A DNA stretch of 64,000 bases, taken from Aliiruegeria lutimaris. Its GTDB lineage: Bacteria; Pseudomonadota; Alphaproteobacteria; Rhodobacterales; Rhodobacteraceae. The notes beneath the pieces were generated by a model. The model searched no databases and was not told the DNA's origin. It saw only the letters and a program-made list of their open reading frames with translations. How positions within the stretch are numbered: position 1 is the first letter of the stretch; each line of letters starts with the position of its first letter. The stretch lies in NCBI RefSeq assembly GCF_900099935.1, contig NZ_FNEK01000017.1, positions 29,392 through 93,391 on the forward strand. The letters run 5' to 3'. Shown here one piece after another: positions 54,725 to 63,655 of this stretch. The position numbers were made by a program, and so were the translations under genes.

Positions 54725-55687
54725 ATGAAGATCGGTTTCATCGGGTTGGGCAATGTCGGCGGCAAACTTGCCGGCAGCCTGCTGCGCAATGGCCATGAAT
54801 TGGTGGTGCGCGATCTGGACGCCACGGCGATGGCGCCTTTCGTTGCGCGCGGTGCGGCGGCGGGCGACAGCCCCGCACAGATGGCGCGCGACTGCGAACT
54901 GCTCATCACCTGTCTGCCAAGCCCGTCGGCCTGTGCCGCCGTGATGGAAGGGCCGGACGGGCTGCTGAAAGGGCTTGGCGCGGGCAAGATCTGGGCCGAG
55001 ATGTCCACCACTGATTCCGGCGAGATCGTCCGCCTGGCGGCACTGGTGCGGGCCACGGGCGCCGAAGCGATCGAATGTCCCGTCTCGGGCGGCTGCCACC
55101 GCGCCGATACGGGCAATATCTCGATCTTCGCCGGTTGCACGCGCGAGAGTTTCGAGCGCGTCCTGCCCGTTCTGACCACGCTTGGCCGGCGCGTGCTGCA
55201 CACGGGCGATATCGGCACGGCCTCGGTGCTCAAGGTTATGACCAATTACCTTGCCACCGCCAACCTGGTCACTCTCTGCGAGGCGCTTGTCACCTGCAAG
55301 GCAGCCGGGATGGACCTTGCCACGACCTACGAGGCGATCCGGATTTCCTCGGGCAATTCCTTCGTGCATGAAACCGAGAGCCAGGTGATCCTGAACGGCT
55401 CGCGGGACATTTCCTTCACCATGGATCTCGTGAACAAGGATATCGGCCTGTTCCAGGCGCTGGCCGACATGCACGGGGTGCCGCTCGAGGTCTCGCCGCT
55501 GCTCAACCGGATCTTTCAGGACGGCGAGGCGCGCTATGGCGGACGGGAGCTGTCGCCCAACATCATCCGGCGGCTGGAAGAGGCCACCGGGCTCGACATC
55601 CGCGCGCCGGGTTTTCCCGCCGAGATGGTCGATGACGAACCCGAGGAACCGGGATACGAGGTGCGCCCACGGGGCCGGGATGGCTGA
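54725..55687 (+). CDS. Beta-hydroxyacid dehydrogenase family oxidoreductase (HIBADH-like)
   Basis: The 320-residue NAD(P)-dependent enzyme has GFIGLGNVGGKLAGSLLRNG as the Rossmann start, the substrate motif ECPVSGGCHRADTGNISIFAG, and KVMTNYLATANLVTLCEAL with the catalytic Lys. The fold is that of 3-hydroxyisobutyrate dehydrogenase, tartronate semialdehyde reductase and glyoxylate reductases; the substrate is not readable. The start follows GGGAGGCGGGTATC. The C-terminal extension of about 25 residues is unusual for the family. Confidence 0.9.
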   Translation: MKIGFIGLGNVGGKLAGSLLRNGHELVVRDLDATAMAPFVARGAAAGDSPAQMARDCELLITCLPSPSACAAVMEGPDGLLKGLGAGKIWAEMSTTDSGEIVRLAALVRATGAEAIECPVSGGCHRADTGNISIFAGCTRESFERVLPVLTTLGRRVLHTGDIGTASVLKVMTNYLATANLVTLCEALVTCKAAGMDLATTYEAIRISSGNSFVHETESQVILNGSRDISFTMDLVNKDIGLFQALADMHGVPLEVSPLLNRIFQDGEARYGGRELSPNIIRRLEEATGLDIRAPGFPAEMVDDEPEEPGYEVRPRGRDG

Positions 55688-55902
55688 GCCGCGGCAGCCG
55701 GCTTCGCACCGGACACCGGCAGTTTCGATTCTCTCGGGGCCCTCAAGACGCCACACGCAGATGCATCCGTGTAACGTTCCCCGAAATTCACACGCTAAAA
55801 CGGCGGAAATCCAAGCAAACTGCCGCATTCCGAAATCGGCAGGTTCCTTCGTCCCGTCGAATTCTGTAACTCGAAGGGAAACCGACAAACAGGCCATGCA
55901 AC

Positions 55903-57033
55903 GTGAGAAGATTCGACCGATATTTTACCTATCAGCTGATGGTACTCTTCGGCTTTTTCTCCTTGGTGCTGGTCTCTGTCTACTGGATCAACCGGGCGGT
56001 GATTCTGTTCGACCAGATTCTCTCAGATGGCCAGTCGGCCGGAACCTTCTTCACCCTGACCCTCTACACCCTGCCCAACGTCGTGCGCATGGTTCTGCCG
56101 ATTTCGGCTTTCGTCGCCTCGGTCTATGTCACCAACCGGCTGACCACCGAGAGCGAGCTTGTCATCACCCAGGCGGTCGGCATGTCGCCCTGGCGTATGG
56201 CGCGGCCGGTTTTCATTTTCGGCCTGTTTGCCTCGCTCCTCATGGCCATACTCGTGCATTTCCTCGTGCCGACCAGCCGCATCCAGATGGCCGAGCAAAT
56301 GCAGGAGTTGGAGGCCGACATCGCCGCCCAGATGCTGACTGAGGGACGATTCCTGCATCCCGCGCGCGGCATCACCTTCTATATCCGCTCCATCGAGCGT
56401 GATGGCGAGATGCGGGACGTCTATCTCTCCGACGCCCGCACCAAGGGCACCCGCACCGACTACCTCGCGCCGAAGGCCTACCTGGTGCAGGACGAGAGCG
56501 GTCCGAAGCTGGTCATGCTGGGCGGCGCCGCCCATACGTTCGACGTCCAGAACAGGCGCCTGGCCATCACCACGTTCGACAGCTTCACCTACAATGTCGG
56601 CGCCCTGATGACGAACTCGGGACGCAGCAAGCGCGACCTTCGGGAATTCGACACGCTGACGCTGTTCAACCCGACCGAGGAAGACCTGGACAGCGCACGC
56701 GGCGACAGGGCGCGCTTCCTCTACGAGGGGCACCTGCGCATCGCGCAGCCCTTCAACCCGCTGATCGTCACCCTCATGGGCTTTTCCGCGCTGATGCTGG
56801 GCGGATTCAGCCGATTTGGCGTCTGGCCACAGATCGGCCTCGCGGTGGCATTGATCATCCTGTTGCAGGCAGCCGAGAACGTCACCGCCGATATCGCGCG
56901 GCGCGATGCCACGCTCTGGCCGCTGGTCTACCTGCCCAGTGCGCTCGGCGTAGTGGCAACCTCGACCATGTTGTGGATCTCCAGCCGGCCACCGCTTCTG
57001 AAGCGTGCCAAACGTCCGGAGGCGACCGCATGA
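55903..57033 (+). CDS. lptF: LPS export ABC transporter permease LptF
   Basis: LptF and LptG form the membrane part of the LptB2FG transporter that lifts lipopolysaccharide out of the inner membrane. The 376-residue product has three N-terminal helices, a periplasmic jellyroll domain (about 125-265), and three C-terminal helices (FNPLIVTLMGFSALMLGGFS). It starts with GTG at 55903 (MRRFDRYFTYQLMVLFGFF). The coupling helix segment ITQAVGMSPWRMARPVFIFG contacts LptB. It overlaps lptG by four bases (ATGA). Confidence 0.94.
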   Translation: MRRFDRYFTYQLMVLFGFFSLVLVSVYWINRAVILFDQILSDGQSAGTFFTLTLYTLPNVVRMVLPISAFVASVYVTNRLTTESELVITQAVGMSPWRMARPVFIFGLFASLLMAILVHFLVPTSRIQMAEQMQELEADIAAQMLTEGRFLHPARGITFYIRSIERDGEMRDVYLSDARTKGTRTDYLAPKAYLVQDESGPKLVMLGGAAHTFDVQNRRLAITTFDSFTYNVGALMTNSGRSKRDLREFDTLTLFNPTEEDLDSARGDRARFLYEGHLRIAQPFNPLIVTLMGFSALMLGGFSRFGVWPQIGLAVALIILLQAAENVTADIARRDATLWPLVYLPSALGVVATSTMLWISSRPPLLKRAKRPEATA

Positions 57034-58136
57034 AGCTGCAATTCTACGTCGCCCGGAAATTCCTGTGGATCACCGCCGGCCTCTTCGCGACCTTCGCCAT
57101 CTTCATGATCCTGCTCGACATGGTCGAACAGATGCGCCAGTTCGACGCCGCCGAGCTGTCCTTTTCCGGCGCGTTGCTGCTGTCGAGCCTGTCGGTGCCG
57201 GAAACGCTTTATCTCATCCTGCCGCTGATCGTGATGTTGTCCACGTTGGCGCTGTTCCTGTCGCTGGCGCGCACCTCGGAGCTCGTGGTCATTCGCGCCG
57301 CCGGCCGCTCGGCCATTCGCGCGATCATCGCCCCGGTGATGGCTGCCTTCGTCGTTGGTGTTCTCGGCGTCGTCATCATGAACCCCATCGTGGCCGCGAC
57401 CAAACACGCCTATGAGCAACGCGCGGCGGATTTCTCGGGCAAGGGCGGCTCGACCTTCTCCGTCAGCCGCGAGGGGCTCTGGCTACGGCAGGGCGACACC
57501 GAGGGGCAGACCGTCATCCATGCCGAGCGCGCCAACCACGATGGCTCGGAGCTTTACAACGTCACCTTCGTCACCTTCGGGCCGGACGAGGACGGCAACA
57601 GCACGGCGCAGCGCCGGGCGGACGCGAAGTCGGCCGCGCTCGAGCTGACCGGATGGAACCTGACCGACGTGAAGGTCTGGTGGCTGGAGGAAGAGAACCC
57701 GGAATCCGGCGCGATGTTGCACGAAACGCTGTATATCCCCTCGAACCTTACTCAGGAACAGATCCGCGACAGCTTCGGATCGCCCTCCTCAGTGCCGATC
57801 TGGGATCTGCCGGCCTTTATCGAGGAGCTGGACAATGCCGGCTTCTCAGCGCGCACCCATCGCGTCTGGTTCCAGATGGAACTCGCCCTGCCCTTCTTCA
57901 TCGCATCCATGGTGCTGATCGGCGCGGGCTTCACGATGCGCCATACGCGGTTCGGACGGACCGGCCTTATGGTCCTTCTGGCGCTCCTGATGGGCTTCGG
58001 CGCCTTCTTCATCCGCAACTTCGCCCAGATCCTCGGCCAGAACGGGGATATCCCCGTAATGCTTGCGGCCTGGGCCCCGCCCGCCATCGCCTTCCTGATG
58101 TCGCTGGGCCTGCTTCTGCACACGGAGGACGGCTGA
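57030..58136 (+). CDS. lptG: LPS export ABC transporter permease LptG
   Basis: The 368-residue partner of LptF starts MKLQFYVARKFLWITAGLFA and has the same six-helix plus jellyroll architecture. The coupling segment ELVVIRAAGRSAIRAI lies in the loop after TM3. The start is set by the ATGA overlap with lptF. Its stop overlaps the lptD start (TGATG), so the three genes are coupled and the LPS path from the inner to the outer membrane is encoded in one operon. Confidence 0.94.
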   Translation: MKLQFYVARKFLWITAGLFATFAIFMILLDMVEQMRQFDAAELSFSGALLLSSLSVPETLYLILPLIVMLSTLALFLSLARTSELVVIRAAGRSAIRAIIAPVMAAFVVGVLGVVIMNPIVAATKHAYEQRAADFSGKGGSTFSVSREGLWLRQGDTEGQTVIHAERANHDGSELYNVTFVTFGPDEDGNSTAQRRADAKSAALELTGWNLTDVKVWWLEEENPESGAMLHETLYIPSNLTQEQIRDSFGSPSSVPIWDLPAFIEELDNAGFSARTHRVWFQMELALPFFIASMVLIGAGFTMRHTRFGRTGLMVLLALLMGFGAFFIRNFAQILGQNGDIPVMLAAWAPPAIAFLMSLGLLLHTEDG

Positions 58137-60304
58137 TGGGCGGGTGGAAGGACATCCGGATTCGCCATTTAGCCGGGGCTGCGCTGGCGCTCGCGATGCT
58201 GGGCGGCGCGGGGGCGGCATCTGCGCAGGACGGGCAAGCCCTGTCCTCGACCCTGATCGCCGACCGCGTCTCCATCGACGCAAACGGCGTTCTGGTGGCC
58301 AGCGGCAATGTCGAGGCGATGCAGGGCGATTACCATCTCAAGGCGAGCCGGATCACCTACGACCCCAACAGCGAGAGCCTCGACATCGAGGGTCCGATCA
58401 TCCTTCAGGACGGACCGAACTCGGTGGTGCTGGCCGATAGCGCGCAGCTTTCGACAGACCTGCGCGAGGGCTTGCTGGACTCCGCCCGCGTGGTTCTGGA
58501 CCAGCAGTTGCAGATCTCGGCGGTGGAACTGCACCGCGTCTCCGGCCGCTACAACCAACTCTACAACACCGTCGCCTCCTCGTGCGAGGTCTGCGCCAAA
58601 CGCCCGATCCCGGTCTGGCAGATCCGCTCGAAACGGGTCGTGCATGACCAGGAAGAAAAGCAGATCTATTTCGATCACGCCTTTTTCGAAGTGCTGGGCG
58701 TGCCCGTCTTCTATGCGCCGCAACTCCGCCTGCCCGATCCGACACTGGAACGTTCTCGCGGCTTCCTGACCCCCTCGATCCGCAACACCAGCGACCTCGG
58801 CACCGGGATCAAGCTGCCCTATTTCATCCCGCTCGGCCAAAGCAAGGACGTGACGCTCACGCCCTATGTCTCGGCCGGAACCGGATATACGCGGACATTG
58901 GAACTGCGCTACCGGCAGGCCTTCCGCCGAGGGTATTTCGAGATGAACGGGGCGGTCAGCAATGACAGCCTGCTCGAAGACGAGCTTCGCGCCTATGTTG
59001 TCGGCAATGGCTATTTCAGCCTGCCTCGCGAGTATTTCCTGAGCTTCGATATCGAAACGGCCAGCGACGAGGATTACCTCAACGACTATGACTACAATTA
59101 CGGCAAGGACCGGCTCGACAGCGCCGTGACGGTGCAGCGGATCCGCAAGGACAAGCTCTTCAAGGGCGAGGTCATCTTCTACGAGTCGCTGCGCTCGGAA
59201 GACAATAACAATTACCAGCCCTACCGGGTGACCGATATCAACTTCAATCGCCGGATTGTGCCTGCCTATATGGGCGGCATTCTCAGCCTCGGCTTCGACT
59301 TCCACGGTCACCAGCGCCGTTCGGAAGAGGACGTGCTCGGCCGTGACGTCGGCCGCCTCTCCGGAACCGCCGACTGGAAGCGAAACTGGATCGGTCCCGC
59401 GGGGCTGCTCTTCGGCGCGGAAATGGGCACGTTCCTCGATCACACCGCGGTCTCCCATGACAGCAATTACGAGTCCTCGGTCACCGAGTTCCTGCCGTAT
59501 GGCGTGGCGGAAATGCGCTGGCCGCTGATCCGGCAGGGCGGTGCCACCACCCACGTGATCGAACCCGTGGTGCAGCTTGTCTGGAGCCGTGAAAGCGACG
59601 AGGACACGCCGACCGACGAGAGCACGCAGCTCGAGTTCGACTCCGGCAACCTGTACTCGCTCTCCCGCTTCCCGGCCCCCGACGAACGCGAAGAAGGCTT
59701 GCGCGCCAATCTCGGCCTCAGCTGGACGCGTTCGGACCCCACCGGCTGGTCCATGCGCTGGACCTTTGGCCGCATCCTGCGATCCGAGGATCTCGGCCAG
59801 TTCGACGGTTACGCGATCTTCGACGGAGCCGAATCCGACTGGCTGGGCGAGGTCCTGTTCGACCTGCCCAACCGGCTTTCCGTCGCCAACCGTGCCACGT
59901 TCGACGACAATTTCGATTTCACCCGCAACGAGCTGCGGCTCGATTGGAACAGGGACAATTTCGATATCGGCACGAGTTTCATCTGGCTGGAAGATAATAT
60001 CACTGAATCCCGCTACTACGACACGCAGGAATGGACTATCGAGGCGGATTGGGACGTGAACGAGCGGATCTCCACGACGCTCGACTGGCGTTACGACATG
60101 ACGCTGGACCGTGCCGCCTCGACCGAGATCGGCCTGGAGTACCGGACCGAATGCGTGGACTACGATTTCGCCTTCGAGCGGAGCTACAGCGATTACGACC
60201 AGACATCGCCGGATACGAGTTTCTCCTTCCAGGTCAACCTGGCAGGCATCGGAAATACGGGAAAGGGCCGCACGCGACCGGTCAGGCTGGGCTGTCGTGG
60301 CTAG
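58136..60304 (+). CDS. lptD: LPS assembly outer-membrane protein LptD
   Basis: LptD forms the outer-membrane barrel that inserts lipopolysaccharide. The 722-residue product has a signal peptide (LALAMLGGAGAASAQ), an LptA-like beta-jellyroll (about 35-170, with RVSIDANGVLVASGNVEAMQ and GDYHLKASRITYDPNSE) and a C-terminal 26-strand barrel rich in Tyr and Asp. Cysteines SSCEVCAKRPIPVWQIRS are in the jellyroll. The length is typical for alphaproteobacteria, shorter than E. coli (784). Confidence 0.94.
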   Translation: MGGWKDIRIRHLAGAALALAMLGGAGAASAQDGQALSSTLIADRVSIDANGVLVASGNVEAMQGDYHLKASRITYDPNSESLDIEGPIILQDGPNSVVLADSAQLSTDLREGLLDSARVVLDQQLQISAVELHRVSGRYNQLYNTVASSCEVCAKRPIPVWQIRSKRVVHDQEEKQIYFDHAFFEVLGVPVFYAPQLRLPDPTLERSRGFLTPSIRNTSDLGTGIKLPYFIPLGQSKDVTLTPYVSAGTGYTRTLELRYRQAFRRGYFEMNGAVSNDSLLEDELRAYVVGNGYFSLPREYFLSFDIETASDEDYLNDYDYNYGKDRLDSAVTVQRIRKDKLFKGEVIFYESLRSEDNNNYQPYRVTDINFNRRIVPAYMGGILSLGFDFHGHQRRSEEDVLGRDVGRLSGTADWKRNWIGPAGLLFGAEMGTFLDHTAVSHDSNYESSVTEFLPYGVAEMRWPLIRQGGATTHVIEPVVQLVWSRESDEDTPTDESTQLEFDSGNLYSLSRFPAPDEREEGLRANLGLSWTRSDPTGWSMRWTFGRILRSEDLGQFDGYAIFDGAESDWLGEVLFDLPNRLSVANRATFDDNFDFTRNELRLDWNRDNFDIGTSFIWLEDNITESRYYDTQEWTIEADWDVNERISTTLDWRYDMTLDRAASTEIGLEYRTECVDYDFAFERSYSDYDQTSPDTSFSFQVNLAGIGNTGKGRTRPVRLGCRG

Positions 60305-60391
60305 AGCGGCTTGTCGGGCCGCGTCGGCTGTCCTAGAACGCGAGAGACCACGGCGGAACGCCGGCGGCAGGCAGGAGCGAGGCAAAGCGCA

Positions 60392-61633
60392 ATGATCCGA
60401 GAAATACTTGCGGGTGGAGCAAAGCTGGCAGCGCTGGCGTTGGCGGCAGGCCTGTTCCTGACAGCGGGACAGGGCGTTGCACAATCCGGCAACCCCTTTG
60501 CCCCGGTTGCCTATGTCAATGACCGCGCGATCACCAATTTCGAGCTCAGCCAGCGCATGACCCTTCTGGGCCTGTTCCGCACCCCGGGCGATATCCGGCA
60601 GGTCGCGCTGGACCAGCTGATTGATGACCGCCTCAGGCTGGACGCGGCAGAGTCCGCGGGGATCAACCTCCCGCAGGAAGCGATCAATGCCGGCATCGCC
60701 GATTTCGCCGAGCGGGCCAACATGGAGCCGGAGCAATTCATCCAGGCCCTCGAAGGCTCCGGCGTTGCGCAGGAAACCATGCGCGATTTCGTGAAAGCCG
60801 GCCTTGGCTGGCGCGAATTGGTGCGCGGCAGGTTTGGCCAGCGTTCCCAGATCACCGAGGCCGAGGTCGACCGCGCCCTCGCGGAGAACGGTATCGGCGG
60901 CGCCGAGGTCGAGCTTGCCGAGATCCGCCTGTCCGCCGGCACGAGCGAGCAGCGCGCCCGCGCGGAGCGGCTCGCGCTGGATCTTAGCCAGACGATCCGC
61001 GGCCGCGAGCAATTCGCCGCCGCCGCCAAACGCTATTCGGACGCCGGCTCCGCCTCCAATGGCGGCCAGACCGGCAGGATTATCAACGTCGACACGCTCT
61101 CGCCCGAACTGCGGGAAGAGGTCCTGTCGATGAGCGTTGGCGGCGTGAGCGACCCGATGGACGAGGGCAACGCGATTGCCGTCTACCAGCTGCTCGGCAT
61201 TCGGGAGACAGAGGCGAAAACGCCTGCCGACCGCTCCATCAAATTCGCCGAATACCTGATCCCGGGCGGACGGAGCGAGGCCGCGTTGAGCGAGGCCGCG
61301 AAGATCGCCGGAAAGGTCGAGCGCTGCGACGATTTCTACGGGATCAATCGCAAGAACGCCCCCGAGCGCCTGATGATCCACACCAAGCCGGTGAACGAAG
61401 TCCCCGGTGACGTGGCAAACGAGCTGGCCAAGCTGGACGAAGGCGAAGTTTCGGCCTCGCTTACCCGAGGCAGCAACCTGCTGATGGTCATGCTGTGCTC
61501 GCGCACGCCCGCCGTCGAGGATGCCGCGAACCGCCAGTTCGCGCGCCGCCAGCTGTTCTCGCAGCGCCTCGCCACCTTTGGCGATGCCTACTTGGCCCAG
61601 CTCAAGGCGGATGCCATCATCCGGTACCCGTAA
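60392..61633 (+). CDS. surA: Periplasmic chaperone/peptidyl-prolyl isomerase SurA
   Basis: SurA brings unfolded barrels, including LptD, to the BAM complex. The 413-residue product has a signal peptide (ALALAAGLFLTAGQGVAQ), a SurA N-terminal domain (VAYVNDRAITNFELSQRMTL), a parvulin-type PPIase (ASNGGQTGRIINVDTLSPEL region) and a C-terminal helix. The second PPIase domain is degenerate. GGAG precedes the ATG at 60392. Its stop overlaps the pdxA start by one base. Confidence 0.92.
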   Translation: MIREILAGGAKLAALALAAGLFLTAGQGVAQSGNPFAPVAYVNDRAITNFELSQRMTLLGLFRTPGDIRQVALDQLIDDRLRLDAAESAGINLPQEAINAGIADFAERANMEPEQFIQALEGSGVAQETMRDFVKAGLGWRELVRGRFGQRSQITEAEVDRALAENGIGGAEVELAEIRLSAGTSEQRARAERLALDLSQTIRGREQFAAAAKRYSDAGSASNGGQTGRIINVDTLSPELREEVLSMSVGGVSDPMDEGNAIAVYQLLGIRETEAKTPADRSIKFAEYLIPGGRSEAALSEAAKIAGKVERCDDFYGINRKNAPERLMIHTKPVNEVPGDVANELAKLDEGEVSASLTRGSNLLMVMLCSRTPAVEDAANRQFARRQLFSQRLATFGDAYLAQLKADAIIRYP

Positions 61634-62613
61634 TGGCCCGCCCCCTGCCCCCGGTCATGACTTGCGGCGAGCCGGCCGGCGTCGGCCCGGAAATTGCCGC
61701 GCGCGCCTGGAACGAATTGCGTGACAGCCTGCCTTTCGCCTGGATCGGAGATCCTGCGCATCTGCCCAAGGGCACCGACTGGTCCGAAATAGCCGAACCG
61801 GCCGAGGCGCTCACCGTCTCGGCCACGACGTTACCGGTCCTCGTCCATCGCTTTCCCGGCCCTGCCATTCCGGGACAGCCCAAGGCCAGCAATGCCGCCG
61901 AGGTCATCGCCGTGATCGCCCGCGCGGTCGGGCTTGCCCAACAGGGACGCGCCGGTGCCGTCGTGACCGCCCCGATCAACAAGAAGGCCCTGCAGGACGG
62001 GGCCGGCTTCGCCTATCCCGGGCACACGGAATATCTCGCGGCCCTTGGGGGCGTCGATCACGTGGTGATGATGCTCGCCTGCGAGGCGCTGCGTGTCGTG
62101 CCGACGACGATCCATATCGCGCTGAACGAGGTCCCCAACACTTTCACGCCCGCGCTGCTCGCCCGCACGATCCGCATTACCGCCCAGGCCTTGCAACAGG
62201 ATTTCGGCATTGCCGTCCCCTGGCTGGCCGTGGCCGGGCTCAACCCCCATGCCGGTGAAGGCGGCGCTATGGGCTACGAGGAGCTGGAATGGATGTCGCC
62301 GCTGCTCGACGAGTTGCGCGGCGAAGGCTTCGAGCTGATCGGCCCGCTGCCGTCGGACACGATGTTCCACCCCGAGGCCCGCGCCCGCTACGACGCCGCC
62401 ATCTGCGCCTATCACGACCAGGCCCTGATCCCGATAAAGACGCTGGATTTCGCCCGTGGCGTGAACGTGACACTCGGCCTGCCCTTTATCCGCACCTCGC
62501 CCGATCACGGCACCGCCTTTGACATTGCCGGAAAAGGCATCGCCGATATCCGCTCCACCGTCGAGGCGCTGCGCATGGCCGACCAAATGGCCGCGCGCCG
62601 GGCGGCGCTGTGA
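61633..62613 (+). CDS. pdxA: 4-hydroxythreonine-4-phosphate dehydrogenase
   Basis: PdxA makes 3-amino-2-oxopropyl phosphate in the deoxyxylulose-dependent vitamin B6 pathway. The 326-residue product has the start MTCGEPAGVGPEIAARAW, the metal site in YPGHTEYLA, then LNPHAGEGGAMGYEE and the phosphate-binding RTSPDHGTAFDIAGKG. TAATG joins it to surA. The surA-pdxA-rsmA order is conserved in proteobacteria. Confidence 0.97.
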   Translation: MARPLPPVMTCGEPAGVGPEIAARAWNELRDSLPFAWIGDPAHLPKGTDWSEIAEPAEALTVSATTLPVLVHRFPGPAIPGQPKASNAAEVIAVIARAVGLAQQGRAGAVVTAPINKKALQDGAGFAYPGHTEYLAALGGVDHVVMMLACEALRVVPTTIHIALNEVPNTFTPALLARTIRITAQALQQDFGIAVPWLAVAGLNPHAGEGGAMGYEELEWMSPLLDELRGEGFELIGPLPSDTMFHPEARARYDAAICAYHDQALIPIKTLDFARGVNVTLGLPFIRTSPDHGTAFDIAGKGIADIRSTVEALRMADQMAARRAAL

Positions 62614-62646
62614 ACCTGCGGCCGCTCGAAGCGAGGAAGGAATCAG

Positions 62647-63501
62647 ATGAGTGCGATTGACGGCCTGCCACCGCTGCGAGAGGTGATCGCCTCCCATGGC
62701 CTCGCGGCCAAGAAGTCGCTGGGGCAGAATTTCCTGCTCGATCTGAACCTGACCGCCCGGATCGCCCGCATCCCGGGAGACCTGTCACAGGCCAGCGTTC
62801 TGGAAGTCGGCCCCGGACCGGGCGGGCTGACCCGCGGCCTGCTGGCCGAGGGGGCTGGGCATGTTCTGGCGATCGAGAAAGACTCCCGGTGCCTGCCGGC
62901 GCTGACTGAAATCTCAGAAGCCTATCCTGGGCGACTGGAAATTCTCGAAGGCGATGCGCTGGAGATCGACCCGCTGGACCATCTGCCGGCCCCTATCCAT
63001 GTCGTGGCAAACCTTCCCTATAACGTAGGCACCGAACTGCTCATCCGCTGGCTGACGCCGGAGAGCTGGCCCCCCTACTGGTCTTCGCTGACGCTGATGT
63101 TCCAGCAGGAAGTGGCCGAACGGATCGTGGCCCAGCCCGGCGACAAGGCCTATGGCCGCCTCGCGGTGCTGGCGCAATGGCGCTGTGAAACACGTGTCGC
63201 CCTGCGCCTGCCGCCCGAGGCCTTCACGCCGCCACCCAAGGTACATTCTGCCGTGGTCCATATGCGTCCGCGCCCCACCCCGCTCTATGACGCCGACCCG
63301 GAGACTCTCAGTCACGTCGTCGCCGTGGCCTTCAACCAACGCCGAAAGATGCTGCGCTCCGCATTGAAAGGGCTGGGCGGAGACGTGGAAGCGCTGCTAA
63401 CGGAAAGCGGCATCGCCCCCACAGAACGGGCCGAACGGGTTTCCATCGAACGTTTCGCCGCCCTCGCTCGCGCCTTCGCGGCCCGCGAGGCCGCTTCGTA
63501 G
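62647..63501 (+). CDS. rsmA: 16S rRNA (adenine1518/1519-N6)-dimethyltransferase
   Basis: RsmA (KsgA) dimethylates two adenines near the 3' end of 16S rRNA during 30S maturation. The 284-residue product has [20 protein letters not shown], the SAM motif [19 protein letters not shown], the catalytic NLPY ([19 protein letters not shown]) and a C-terminal helical domain ([14 protein letters not shown]). It follows pdxA by 33 bases with AAGGAATCAG before the ATG. Hairpin repeat I follows at once. Confidence 0.97.
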   Translation: MSAIDGLPPLREVIASHGLAAKKSLGQNFLLDLNLTARIARIPGDLSQASVLEVGPGPGGLTRGLLAEGAGHVLAIEKDSRCLPALTEISEAYPGRLEILEGDALEIDPLDHLPAPIHVVANLPYNVGTELLIRWLTPESWPPYWSSLTLMFQQEVAERIVAQPGDKAYGRLAVLAQWRCETRVALRLPPEAFTPPPKVHSAVVHMRPRPTPLYDADPETLSHVVAVAFNQRRKMLRSALKGLGGDVEALLTESGIAPTERAERVSIERFAALARAFAAREAAS

Positions 63502-63502
63502 C

Positions 63503-63640
63503 TAAAAAAGGGGGGGCGCTGCCCCCCGCGCTCAAAAGCGCGCTCCCCCCAGGATATTTCCAGTCAGAAGACTGCACAAGACCGCGTTTTCTTCTGACCC
63601 GAAATATCCCTTGCGGAGCAACGATCCGAAGGATCGTTCC
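63503..63640. repeat. Intergenic hairpin repeat, copy I (two facing half-units)
   Basis: A GGGGGGCGCTGCCCCCC hairpin and GCGCTCAAAAGCGC precede CCCCAGGATATTTCCAGTCA, which faces TTTTCTTCTGACCCGAAATA, then TCCCTTGCGG. A small ACGATCCGAAGGATCGT hairpin ends it. It starts two bases after the rsmA stop. Confidence 0.85.
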
Positions 63641-63655
63641 TGCGTGTTCCCAGAC

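Noticed and set aside
58169..61381. A 1070-codon open frame on the minus strand
   Set aside because: It runs antisense through lptD and surA, which have clear domains, coupled starts and signal peptides. The minus-strand product has no recognisable family.
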